Shown: positions 34,345 through 44,811 of the stretch, one piece after another
How the letters are laid out: every line of letters starts with the position of its first letter
Numbering within the stretch: position 1 is the stretch's first letter
NCBI GenBank assembly: GCA_022578965.1
Contig: MU400590.1
Coordinates: 1-64,000, forward strand
Direction of reading: 5' to 3'
Source of the DNA: Xylaria sp. FL1777
Lineage: Eukaryota; Ascomycota; Sordariomycetes; Xylariales; Xylariaceae
DNA: 64,000 nt
Made by a program: the position numbers and the translations under genes
Notes under the pieces: model-generated
Database searches by the model: none
What the model was told of the DNA's origin: nothing
Seen by the model: the letters and a program-made list of their open reading frames with translations, nothing else

Positions 34345-35813
34345 TTCCGTCGCCCTTCGTAAGTGAAGCCCTAAGTTCGTACTGTCGGAACGACAGGGAT
34401 GTGTGGAACACGCGGGGTAGACAGAGAGGAGTTATCTATGTCATCTGTCTACCTACGTAGGCTCAGCGCGATTCTTGGTAGAGGAAAGACGAATCCGAAC
34501 AGTATAACAGGTCATCGACCGACGGATCAACCGTCTTCTATAAGGCGAGACCCGTTGTAGCACAAAAGAGACGAGACGCGGGTGCCAGTTGCCTGCCCTG
34601 CCTACTATAGGCAGATGGAGAAAAACGGATGGAAGGAGTTGGCAGTAGAATGGGTAGTAAGCCGGTTAGACAGATATGTTACCCAAGTAAGGAAGGTCAG
34701 ATAACTAAGTGATGTGCCGGGTCAGAAGAAGAGAGAACCTTCTTGTCGGGCTCGAGAGAAGAAGCGGGACGGATAAGAGTGGGAAGTGAAACAGGAGAGT
34801 GGGACGAAGTGGGAAGTGGGAAGTGGGAAGTCAGACGAGATAAGACAAGGCGAACAGGAGACTAGAATAAAATAGACAAGACAATATGGCTCAGGGAAAC
34901 CGTCCCCTCTTCTCAGGTAGGTTAAGATATCAATGAATATGAGCCGACGAAAATCACCAATTTACCTAAGTGTCATATGTAGGTAGGTATATATGGACAT
35001 ATACTGCGTAGGTGAAAGTAGGTATGCTCCGAAGGCGGGGTAGAATGTATCACCGCACGTGGATACCTCATGTTGACAGGGGTCCACTGTGTATACTAGA
35101 TATGATAGTACTACATGTACCTACCTAGGTACTTACCTAGGTAGTCTTTATACTGGCGATACTGTTCCGATACCGTACCTAATCTACTCAACGCAGACCT
35201 AGGCACAGCTACAGGTATACATCTTGCAGTACAGAAGAATCAATAATCATAATGTGTTATGAAAATCGAGATCGGGTTGCTCTAAGGTACACTTTATATA
35301 GAATCTAATCTCAAACAAATGTTGTCTATAGCCGCTATTTGACGTTCAAATATCTATCAACATCAAGCCCCGATCCCATATAATTAATCGTCATACATGC
35401 CAATGCCTCAATGCCAAGCATTATAGCTTCTAGTTCAATATATAGGGCCACTTAAACTTAAAAGAGTCCCCATACTTACATTACGTGAAGTAAATCCGTG
35501 TGCCAAGCTTGACTTGCCCATCGCTAGGACCAGCCTTTAGCAAGCTCAAGACCCAAGACTCATCTTCTATCTAGACGGCGACACGTCTCAAAGGGCGGAA
35601 GAGTAGGTAACCAATCGCCCTGTCGCGAACCACAGGAGGTATCACCCGCACCGAAGGACACCCAACGCCATTCCGAATGCCATAATTTTCGTTCCCGAAA
35701 CAACGCCATGATCTATCGCCGCCTGGTATCTCCCAAAACACCTCCTGCTCAGCGTCGGTTGCACCGCCTAGGGTATATATCCGATATTCGAAACATATTC
35801 CTCTCCTTCTGCT
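34345..35813. repeat. Intergenic region with GGGAAGT tandem repeat and TACCTAGGTA units
   Basis: UBC7 promoter region. About 34785-34835 carries a short tandem array of the 7-base unit GTGGGAA (roughly four near-perfect copies plus degenerate ones). About 34975-35145 carries a group of TACCTACCTAGGTA-type palindromic units. No coding frame is convincing. Confidence 0.6.
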
Positions 35814-36521
35814 CTATTTCTTCGACGTTCCGAATCCTGTGATACCCATTGCCGCCATCATATCGTCTTCGTCATGTTCGCCTTCGATGCGGACATCATC
35901 ACCATATTCAACCTTAACTTTCTCTGCCGTCTCCTTTTCGGACCTTTTCCTTGCTAGATCCTCGAGCCGCTTGACCCTCCTCGCCTCCTTCTCTTTGGCC
36001 TCCTCTTCCTCGCGGATCTCAAGCCGCTCCTTAAGCGTCGTAGTAGCAGCGCGTTTCTGCTCCAGCAGGCGCTCCCACACCTCATCTATCCTCCTTCGCA
36101 CGTCCTCCGCACTTGCCTTCTTAACCTCACCCGTCTCGCCGATGTTGCGCAGGTGCTGCATGCTATTGATGTGCTCAACCCATTGTATGTTGTCCTTAAA
36201 CGTGAGATCGCAGGCGGCGCAGTAGAACCCGGCGCCGCGTCCTCGCTTCCCCTGTCCCGCGCCCGCCGGCACGAGCATCGTCTTACCGACGTTAGCCTCG
36301 AGGTCTAGCACGTCGCGTCGCGCCCGCGTGTGCGTCTCATCCCCGGTCATCGGCTTGTAGTATTTCTTGCCTGCTAGCTTCGCCTCGTATCGCGCCTTTG
36401 CCTCCTCGCGCTCGCTGCTCTCGCGAACCCTGGCCTTCTCTGCGTATTCATCGAGGTCGTACGTCCGCCGGAACGACGTGTCCGTCGCCGGGGTGCCGTA
36501 GGCTGAATTTTTGCCCGACAT
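35814..36521 (-). CDS. SNU23: U4/U6.U5 tri-snRNP zinc-finger protein
   Basis: This is a single 235-residue exon. It is a spliceosomal protein (ZMAT2 in man) of the pre-catalytic B complex, acting near the 5' splice site in the nucleus. There is one U1/matrin-type C2H2 finger (FYCAACDLTFKDNIQWVEHINSMQH, residues about 99-123). It is preceded by the conserved RRTYDLDEYAEKARVRE N-terminus, with KYYKP and a VGKTML motif. It is followed by a long charged helix rich in Lys, Arg and Glu and an acidic tail. An upstream in-frame ATG at 36617 would add a 32-residue segment without similarity, so the start at 36521 (MSGKNSAYG) is preferred. The length fits the family. Confidence 0.92.
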   Translation of the reverse strand: MSGKNSAYGTPATDTSFRRTYDLDEYAEKARVRESSEREEAKARYEAKLAGKKYYKPMTGDETHTRARRDVLDLEANVGKTMLVPAGAGQGKRGRGAGFYCAACDLTFKDNIQWVEHINSMQHLRNIGETGEVKKASAEDVRRRIDEVWERLLEQKRAATTTLKERLEIREEEEAKEKEARRVKRLEDLARKRSEKETAEKVKVEYGDDVRIEGEHDEDDMMAAMGITGFGTSKK

Positions 36522-37005
36522 TTTGTCGCACCCGGTCAACAAGCGCCGGGAGGGGAAGAACGGACTGGGTCTTTCTTTAATAGGCGGAGGAGGTATGGTC
36601 AAAGCTGAGGAATGCAACTTGATATGCGGAGGTCGGGAATGTGGCGTTGGAGGTAGGATTGACTTTGGCTGAAGTGTGAGACTGGCAAAATGAACTTTTC
36701 TTCAAGGAGGAATAAGTTAACTAACTATACATAATTAAGTGATTGATTTAGCACAGTACCTAATAACAAATATTTGAAGTAGACACTGAGCAGGTTGTAA
36801 AAGCGGGGCCTAAGCACAGAGCTACCCCGCGATTTATGCAGTAGGAGGAGGTATTAAGCTCGCTATTGCTATAACAGTTATAGTAAAAGAAGACATTTAT
36901 AAACCCCTTCACCTACGAAATTTCTTTATGAATTAAGCCTCTCAGAGGCGCATTGTAGAGCTCCTAGCTCGCTCAGATTCACCCCTATCACGTAACTATA
37001 CCAAC
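36522..37005. other. Divergent promoter region of SNU23 and DPH5
   Basis: These genes are divergently transcribed and share this 484-base gap. The part 36700-36920 is AT-rich. Nothing else is recognised. Confidence 0.45.
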
Positions 37006-38051
37006 ATGCTCTACCTCGTTGGGCTAGGTCTCTCAGACGAGACTGATATTACAGTCCGTGGTCTCGAAGTTGTGAAGAGCGCGTCACGGGTTTATCTAGA
37101 AGCCTACACTAGCATCCTGCTGGTAGACCAATCCAAGTTGGTGAGTCCTTTTACCATTTGCATTTGCTTATCCCTGATGACATGTTCTTTATTCATACTC
37201 TTCAGTGGGATATATGTGCTGCTTTCTCATACCTACAGCTAACGCTAATGGCTCAGTAGGAGACTTATTATGGGCGGTCCATTGTAGTCGCCGACCGCGA
37301 GATGGTCGAGTCGAACAGTGACGAGATTCTACGAGATGCACAATCCGAAGACGTCGCATTTCTCGTCGTCGGCGATCCATTCGGGTACGTCTACATGACG
37401 CTAGTTCCAGGGCGACGATAGCATACTCAGAGCTGACGTCCTCTCTATAGTGCCACGACGCACACGGATCTAGTTTTGAGAGCGCGCGAGCTGTCCATTC
37501 CCATCCATACAATTCCCAATGCGTCTATCATGTCGGCTATCGGTGGCTGTGGACTGCAGCTATACAATTTCGGACAGACGGTGTCAATGGTGTTTTTCCT
37601 AGACAACTGGCGACCGGCGTCGTTCTACGATCGAATTAAGGAGAACCGCGCCATCGGTCTACACACGCTCGTGCTCCTCGACATCAAGGTGAAAGAACAA
37701 AGTCTCGAGAACATGGCACGGGGAATAAGAATATACGAGCCGCCACGGTACATGACGGTGGGACAATGTGCGCGGCAGATGCTGGAGGTCGAGGAGGATA
37801 AGAAGGAGGGCGTATACGGGCCCGATAGTTTGGCCATCGGCGCGGCACGGGTGGGTGGCAAGACGGAGAAATTTGTCGCCGGGACGCTACAGCAACTCTG
37901 TGATGCTGACGACTTGCTTGGCCCACCGCTGCACAGCCTCGTGTTGCTAGGTTCGCGAGCACATGAGCTGGAGAGAGATTACGCTCGTGAATTCGCCATA
38001 GACAAAGACATATGGGACCAAATGTGGTCAGAGCAATATGGGAAACAATAG
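37006..38051 (+). CDS. DPH5: Diphthine methyl ester synthase
   Basis: Three exons, 37006-37140, 37260-37384 and 37451-38051, give 286 residues in frame. This SAM-dependent methyltransferase (tetrapyrrole-methylase fold) makes the methylated diphthine intermediate on the modified histidine of elongation factor 2. The conserved blocks are the N-terminal [46 protein letters not shown] (SAM-binding region), the [19 protein letters not shown] block, [18 protein letters not shown] and a C-terminal ARVGG. The second intron splits the GDPFGATTHTD motif. The length agrees with the family. Identification is firm. Confidence 0.95.
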
Positions 38052-38141
38052 ATATTCACCATGACTATCTTGCGATTTTTATGATGATTTGGTCCTACGA
38101 TAACCACGCAACGCCTACAGATAACAGCCCGTATGAACCGA

Positions 38142-38865
38142 CTACTCCGCGGCTCTCCGTGCTTTCACCTCATCCTCGGTGATCTCGCGGATCTTATTAA
38201 CATTAGCCTGCTCACCAGTAACTATACCCTTAGCAACCTCGGCAACGCGGCCCAGAATGGTGCGATCGGTGATAGCATATGTAGCGGTTGTCATCTTGAC
38301 GCGAATGACGGCGATGCGAGGATCGTTCTCAGAACCATCGTGTTTGCCGTCACCGAGATCGCCCATCCACGCCTTCAACGTTGGACTGTAGTACTTCTTA
38401 ATGATTCCTCGATCCGTCTCAATGTCTGCTGTCCCGGCGATAGAGGCCCATTGACCCGAGGAGTCGAGGAAGGCGATATTGACGTGCGGATCGCTCTTTA
38501 GCTCGTCGGTCTTATGGGATTCTGTGTTTGTAAAGAAGAGGTAGTCTACGCCGTTATTCTCCTATCAAGCGGAGGTAAGTATGCATATTGCAGGTTGTCT
38601 CGGCGGATGAAGTGAGATGGACAATGGTGGGTAGAGGATTTATATGGTATGGCACACCCACCTCTGCGGCGACGGCCATGCATCGTGAAACCAACTTTCC
38701 AGAAGCCTGGTCGCGTGTCGTCAACATGCCGAACTTGCAGGTGTCGACAAGCTTGTCGAGTGCGTCGATCTTGTCCTGCGTAGTGACGGCTGTGTCCTTA
38801 TTGGCACGCGTGTACGGGTCGGCTGGTTTGCCAGCCGTGTCGGTGTTAGAAAAGGTAGTGGACAT
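38142..38865 (-). CDS. BLI-3-like FMN-binding split-barrel protein (pyridoxamine oxidase fold)
   Basis: Two exons, 38865-38662 and 38561-38142, with a 100-base intron, give 207 residues. The protein starts STTFSNTDTAGKPADPYTRANKD and carries FGMLTTRD, SRCMAV, a FFTNTESHKTDEL strand-turn, NIAFLDSSGQWASIAGTA and KAWMGDLGDGKHDGSENDPR. These are all typical of the general-stress-protein-26/Pyrid_ox_like family and closely resemble Neurospora blue-light-induced gene 3 product. Members bind flavin in a split barrel; the physiological reaction is unknown. It ends 90 bases from DPH5, tail to tail. Whether it is light-induced here cannot be told from the sequence. Confidence 0.85.
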
Positions 38866-41800
38866 TGTTGTAAGTATACAGTCGGCTACTGTATTTTATC
38901 TCGGTCCTGTTCGTCTTGGGGTAGATCTTGGATAGTAGGGATTCTTAATCGTCTTATTCGAGATACACGTATTCTGAAATATAGCTTGAGATAGAAGAGA
39001 AGAATGTCTTTGATAACATTTTCTACTTACAGCTACGCGCAATTTAAATAAATGATAATGGATGCTTTCAACTTCCTATACCTGCTAATGTCTAGCTACC
39101 TCGTCATGTAATAGTCTAGTCTAGTGACTTCATAGTAACATCTCTGGAGTGATAGTGGAAAGCTTAGAGTTCGATGTAAGTGCGGGCAGACAGAGTGAGC
39201 CGTGACATTTCATCATAGATTACTCGTCATATGTAGTATTATTGGAAATTGTGATCTTTGGCATGACATGTCATGACGTCAAAGAGGGCGGGTGTTCTAG
39301 TTTCTCAATATCGGTCCCTGTGTGACTTGGGGTATCAGATCGGTTGAAAAAACTGGATGTGAACAGGCTTCAGCTAATATATTTTTTATCATGTCTCTTG
39401 GAACGTTGTCCTGAGTTATTGTTGTCGCTATAGGATAGAGAAGTTGCGGAGACACAATTACCGGGATTAGCAAAGAGAACAACAATTAAGCTACCTACTG
39501 GTTTAGTGTACTTAATCTATTTGGATGTGATATGTATTAATTCCAAATATTCTTTAGGAACTCCTTTTTCCCTTGTTGCTTAATCATTAACAAGAGTAAC
39601 AATTCCTTCTAACAAGTGAACTAGGTGTATGGAAATAAGTACCTATATACTTACTAAGTGGTTGATATACAGCTTTACAGACTACCTAGTAACATACTTA
39701 GGTACATGTTCCTAGGAGTTTAAAAGTTAGTGTGCATGTGTACTTAGGTATATACATATGAGTGTTGTTACATATATTGCCTATCCTAACGATTGATCTA
39801 TCTATACAGCCTTCTTTAAAGAAAACAGATGACTTCCCAAATACATACTTCTTATGGGGCTATACTACGCATATGTACAATCCCTATAGGTATCTACGTA
39901 TATACTATACATAGCAGACGTAGGAATAACCACAGCATGGGAACTATTCCCCATAATTTTATAGCAGGGCGTGGGTTACCTACAATTACCCGACGAACGC
40001 CTAAGACAGGGGTCTCTAACCTACCTAGGTAGTACTTACCTATACTACCTTGAAGGTAGGTATCTACAGTATGTACCTAGTGCAGGTACTTATTTCCACC
40101 TACCGTATATCAGACAAGAAACCTGGCCAGTCCAGTCTCCCCACAGAAAGTACTCGACCTTAGCCATCAGTGTACATAAGGTATTCTATTTGGCAGGCAA
40201 AGTACTTGAGCCACATCGTCTTGGTACATCTCATCCAAGAGTCAAAAGTGCCTAGCAGCAGATGGATCCTTCCACCCTCGCACCCGGGTTTCCCACGAGG
40301 CACCTACCTATGTACTACTCCTAGATACCTACCTACATCCTACCTGCCTACCTACTTTCCACTGCCTGCGCAGTAAGGCAACATTGAACACTACCTACAG
40401 TAACCAGGTACCCAATTCATCCAACTAACTCCATCGGCCTTAAATCAAGCAAGCTCTCCAAGCTCTTCATGACTTGCAGCGACTAGCAGCAGACAGGTAG
40501 ACAGAACCTGGAGCAGAAGAGAGACGGATAGACGGTGCGGTTAGCTTCAGCTTCAGCTTGACCTTCATCTTCATCTTCATCTTCACCATCACTGTCGGCG
40601 TCATCAAGCAGGCAGATGGGACACAGTACAGGCACTTTTTCTTCTCCCTATTACTTGTCCTAATTATTTGCTCTATCACTTCCCCAGCATTCATCCCACC
40701 ACACATCACATCTCCCATCACATCTCCTGTCCCGTCTACATTAGGATAAAGAGAATACATGACTCCCGGAGATCGGATCGCCATCGACTATCCAACCAAA
40801 CGGGTTACAACGACCTGGCTGCATCCGAACCCCCCAAAATCACACGAGCGCAGCGTTCTAACCAGGCATCCTATTCCAGGATAGGCACCTACCTAGTAGG
40901 TAGTTTATAGGGATATCGTAGGTCGATAGGATAGATCTGGTCGATACCTACCTGTCTATCTAAGGCACAGATCGATGCACAGATCGATGTACAGCGTCTA
41001 ACAGACAGCCTTGCCGGAGCCTGCCCCAGGTTCCGACCGTCTTCTATACTTCCACCACCTCATATCCTTGGCCATCAAGCGGGTATCTACTTTCTACCGT
41101 CTGCCATCCAGCTATCAATTCACCATCGATTCCCTTCTCTTCTGTAGGCGCTATCCTACAATACTGGCACATCCGTCGATTCAGACCTGCACGACGTCTA
41201 CGTGTTTGTCTGAGGGTCCATCTCAGTAGGTTGGTTGAACACTCGAGGAAGCAGTCCGGTTCATCTAAATCATCCACTGCGTTTGCATATCCAATCATCT
41301 CCTCTGCTTATTCCCCCCCCTTTTTTTTCCTTTTTTCTATTACATCTTCATGGTCGTGCCATCTCCAAACCCACATAGAACCATATCTCCTGTACATACA
41401 GCAACCTCATAACCCATCTCATCTATTCTATTCGGTTCCACATTGTCTTATTTTCCATGTCATCTCACGTCCTTCATCGGAGCTACCACATCCCCTGTCT
41501 CTGCATTCACAGAGACATATCCCCTTTTCTTTCATCACCGTCGTTATCATCATAAGCGTCATCATCCATACCTAGCCACCCTATCGTCCACTCATGTCTC
41601 CCCTCTGTATTATTTGTTTCCACACGCCACGAGGCTTTCACGCGTCCCGATAGAATGATAGACTCGCTGGCCCATCTCTAACATCATTCTAGGTGCCCGG
41701 ATCAGGAAGTTGGCCGCCATTGTTGACCGTTGGTCGAGCTCGCCACTATTTGCCGCTGATCAGTCATCTCTCTTTTGTCAACTGGAGACGTTCATGGTGT

Positions 41801-41975
41801 TTTCTATCGTCGGGTCTCATCAGCGTCTTTGTTTCTTTGGACGACGACAACACAGCACAGAACTCTCCTTCTCTCGCCTCACGTCTGCTTCTGCATTGCT
41901 CTTCTTTCTACTTAACATATACGGCTTGTTGACACCTATCCTAATATTGTACGCGGGCACTGAGGAATCATCAGA
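38866..41975. repeat. 3.1-kb gene-free region with TACCTA repeats
   Basis: No supported gene. About 39620-40420 and 40880-40960 carry many ACCTAGGTAG, GGTACC and CTACCTAC units in both orientations, partly as near palindromes (CTACCTAGGTAGTACTTACC around 40020). About 40545-40600 is a triplet-rich stretch (GCTTCA and then CTTCAT units). A C/T-rich stretch at 41310-41340 and beyond precedes the F-box-like gene and probably marks its promoter and 5' leader. Confidence 0.55.
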
Positions 41976-43484
41976 ATGGTAAGCATGGTCCAGTTTCCTG
42001 ATGCCTCTGTTTCAACACTCTCACCTATCTGTCCATGGAATCATTGCTATCAATATAATCGCTGATCCTTCGTTTAGAATTCTGCATGGCCAGCCTGGGA
42101 GTGCCGGGATCAGGCTGATCAGGCCGAGCTTTACTACAATCAACCCTTGCGCGCCAAGAATCGTCGTCTGGAGGACGAGAATTTGACTCTCAAACGTCTA
42201 CTCCGTAAGCATAACATCTCATGGCAGGCCAGTCAGCCCGGGCCGGCTCGTCCCAAGAGTTCTCGTGTTACTCGTTCAAGCACAAGCCAAAAGAGAACCC
42301 TCCCCCACTTGCCTGTTGAGATTCAACTCAGAGTGCTGTCATATGCAATGACCAGTCCTCACCCAATTATCGATCCGCTCTGCAAGAGTAGGCCTGAACG
42401 AATGCTGGCACGCGAGAAGAGCAAAAAAAATAATATTGCCATCCACTTTCTCGCCACTTGTCAAGCCTACCGTTTTGAAGGCACTAGGTTCTTGTGGTCT
42501 AACAACACCTTTCTGTTTACGAGTCCTGCTAGCCTTAAACACTTTGCAGAACTCGATTTCACCTATCGTCGAGAAGTTCGACACGTCACATTTCGCCTCA
42601 TTGCCAGATTCTACGATGATGAGGATCGTGTGCACCGACTACCGACATCATATCATCCCAATCTCAAATCTTCGATTAAGCTGGCCGTTCAGCGTCGTCC
42701 CAAGGAAAAGACGCTAGCTCGGCGTGGTTTTCGCGCATATGCCTGGTATCAGCTCATTGATTTCTTGGACGCCTTGCTCCCCCCCTACAACCCTAATTCC
42801 AATCTGTCGTCCGTTCAACCGAGACTACTTCCGGGCCTCGAGACACTTCGCATAGACTTTGTCAATTTCATCGAGGATCTTCTTCAGTACCCGCCCGCAC
42901 AGCTACACGATTTAGCCTCGCATCAGCTAGGTTGTATGCTAAACGAAATCATCTTGACTGGCGTCCCAGCCGACGAGTGTGGACTTCGGGTGAGCACCGA
43001 ACTCTCTGGCCTTCTGAAAGATGAGGGTCTCCTGGTTGAACACCCGCCGACTTTAGTAGCCGTCAAGGATGGTATCCGCATGCTACGCTGCGTTCATGCT
43101 GTATGCGAGCCGACGGCTAAGGTGGTCCGAGCTATGCATAGCATAAGCGAGCATGTGGGATTTGATGACGATCACCACAGACATAGTTGGATTGACTTCC
43201 CACCAGCACCTCCGGATGAAGGCGAGCCCCCCTACTCGCCTTCCCATTCTTGTCGCACCATCTGGAAGAAGGTACCGACCAAGCTAGATGGAACTGACGA
43301 GCGGAGATGGGAGTTGTTTGACCGTGTTAGCGGCATGCCGTGGGAAGATGCCGAAGAAGAAGCCACCATGTTCGACATCCTCGATGACGAAGACGACCCC
43401 ATGGTGTGCGAGAACTGTGGCGAGTGTCATCCCGGTGCGCTTCTACCCGACGAGCTAATGGATCTCTACGACGATGACATTTAA
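41976..43484 (+). CDS. F-box-like protein with N-terminal zipper-like segment
   Basis: The main frame is 42078-43484. Read upstream it has no ATG until an acceptor (GTTTAG) at 42077. The only ATG that fits sits at 41976-41978, immediately before a GTAAGC donor. The first coding exon would therefore be the start codon alone, and the protein 469 residues beginning MNSAWPAWECRDQ. Residues about 25-50 (RAKNRRLEDENLTLKRLLRK) look like a short basic leucine-zipper stretch. They are followed by an F-box/2EXR-like motif (LPHLPVEIQLRVLSYAM). The rest is a fungal-specific domain, and the C-terminus is acidic with a VCENCGECHPG cysteine cluster. F-box proteins recruit substrates to SCF ubiquitin ligases; the target is unknown. 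Initiation at Met 42147 is the simple alternative (445 residues). Confidence 0.65.
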
Positions 43485-44811
43485 AAATGTCGAATCGGCA
43501 TGGCCTAGTGGGAGAGACGGGTGCATATGACCACCCATTTCTGTTAGAGATACTACGACCTAACCATGAAAACCGAGCCCGGTAGCGGTGAGCCCATATG
43601 ATACCAACCTTGCTTTGTATTTTCGGTCCTGGGAGGAGAACATTTAGTTCACCAATGTTTTAAGAGTAATTCGTTATCGCGTTGCACGAGGGGGCCGCAA
43701 CTCTGTATCTGTTGTCCGCTTGGTGCTGCGGTGCTGGCTAAGTTTTAGCCCATGATAACAAAAGGCATATACCGGTTCAGCTGGAAAGGGAGCTGATACA
43801 TGGCTCAACTCACGATTTAGTCGGCGCTGGCAATCCATGAAACTAACGTCACGGCTCCAGTGGATACAGACTCTGATGTGGCAATATGTGCCGAGTATTG
43901 GGAGCAAGATAGTCGGGTACCACTACCAGCTCTTAGGAGTTGGTAGATACCTAGCTAGCTAGCTAGCTTGGAGTGTGCTCAGTAGGGAGAAACCCATCCA
44001 CCGTGACGATAATTAATCATATTTTGCTTTAATTGTGAGCTATGGATCAGGATTCATGTGCTAGATGTTAATATCAACTCTTCGTTGTGCTTTAATCCGT
44101 GACGGATTAACCTTCGATGGCGCGTGCTAAGTAAAGGTATTACACATGGTGGTGATCGTCCTCTATACTCGAGTAGGTCCAACATGACTTTATAGACAGC
44201 ATAGGTAGATACATTGAATGATGTACAGGAGGCCAGTTAGGCAGACTTCTGGATAACATATTACTCGATTGCCACTCCAACATCAACTCCTAATATATGA
44301 AACTCTCGTTACTAGTTACTCACGGTCAGATACATAGTCAAGTCTGTCATACATCCTTTCCTTATTCTGTTCACGTTTATCCAACCAAGTACTTATCTGC
44401 CATCATGGTACAGATACCACCTATATTTCAACTGTGCTACGAGTGCTGACGAGTCTTGGAAAAGAGAAGCTACCCGCCCTATGCACTAAACATATGCACT
44501 GAACAGGTTTCTACAAAAAGTGGTGAACTGATATGTTACACGTAAGGAATCTTAAGGGTGCATACATGATAGGTTATGTCCTCTCGCTTGAGTAGGGATA
44601 CGTGAAATCATACTCTATGTTCCAGCCCAAAATAGTCCTTGATCAAAATAATACTGTGAAGAGCTCAAGTAGATTTTTGCATAGCTCCACAAGTGCCCGC
44701 CGATTAAAAAGATAAGTAATAGTGGCCCTTCTTCCCTTATGAAGCCATAATTAAATTTCTATTTTCTCATTCGAACCGCCTCTAACCGCAACGAAAGGAC
44801 GACATAAGACC
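43485..44811. other. Gap between convergent F-box-like gene and SEC27
   Basis: It should hold two 3' ends. A CTAG tetranucleotide run (four to five copies) lies at 43951-43969. No gene is recognised. Confidence 0.45.
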
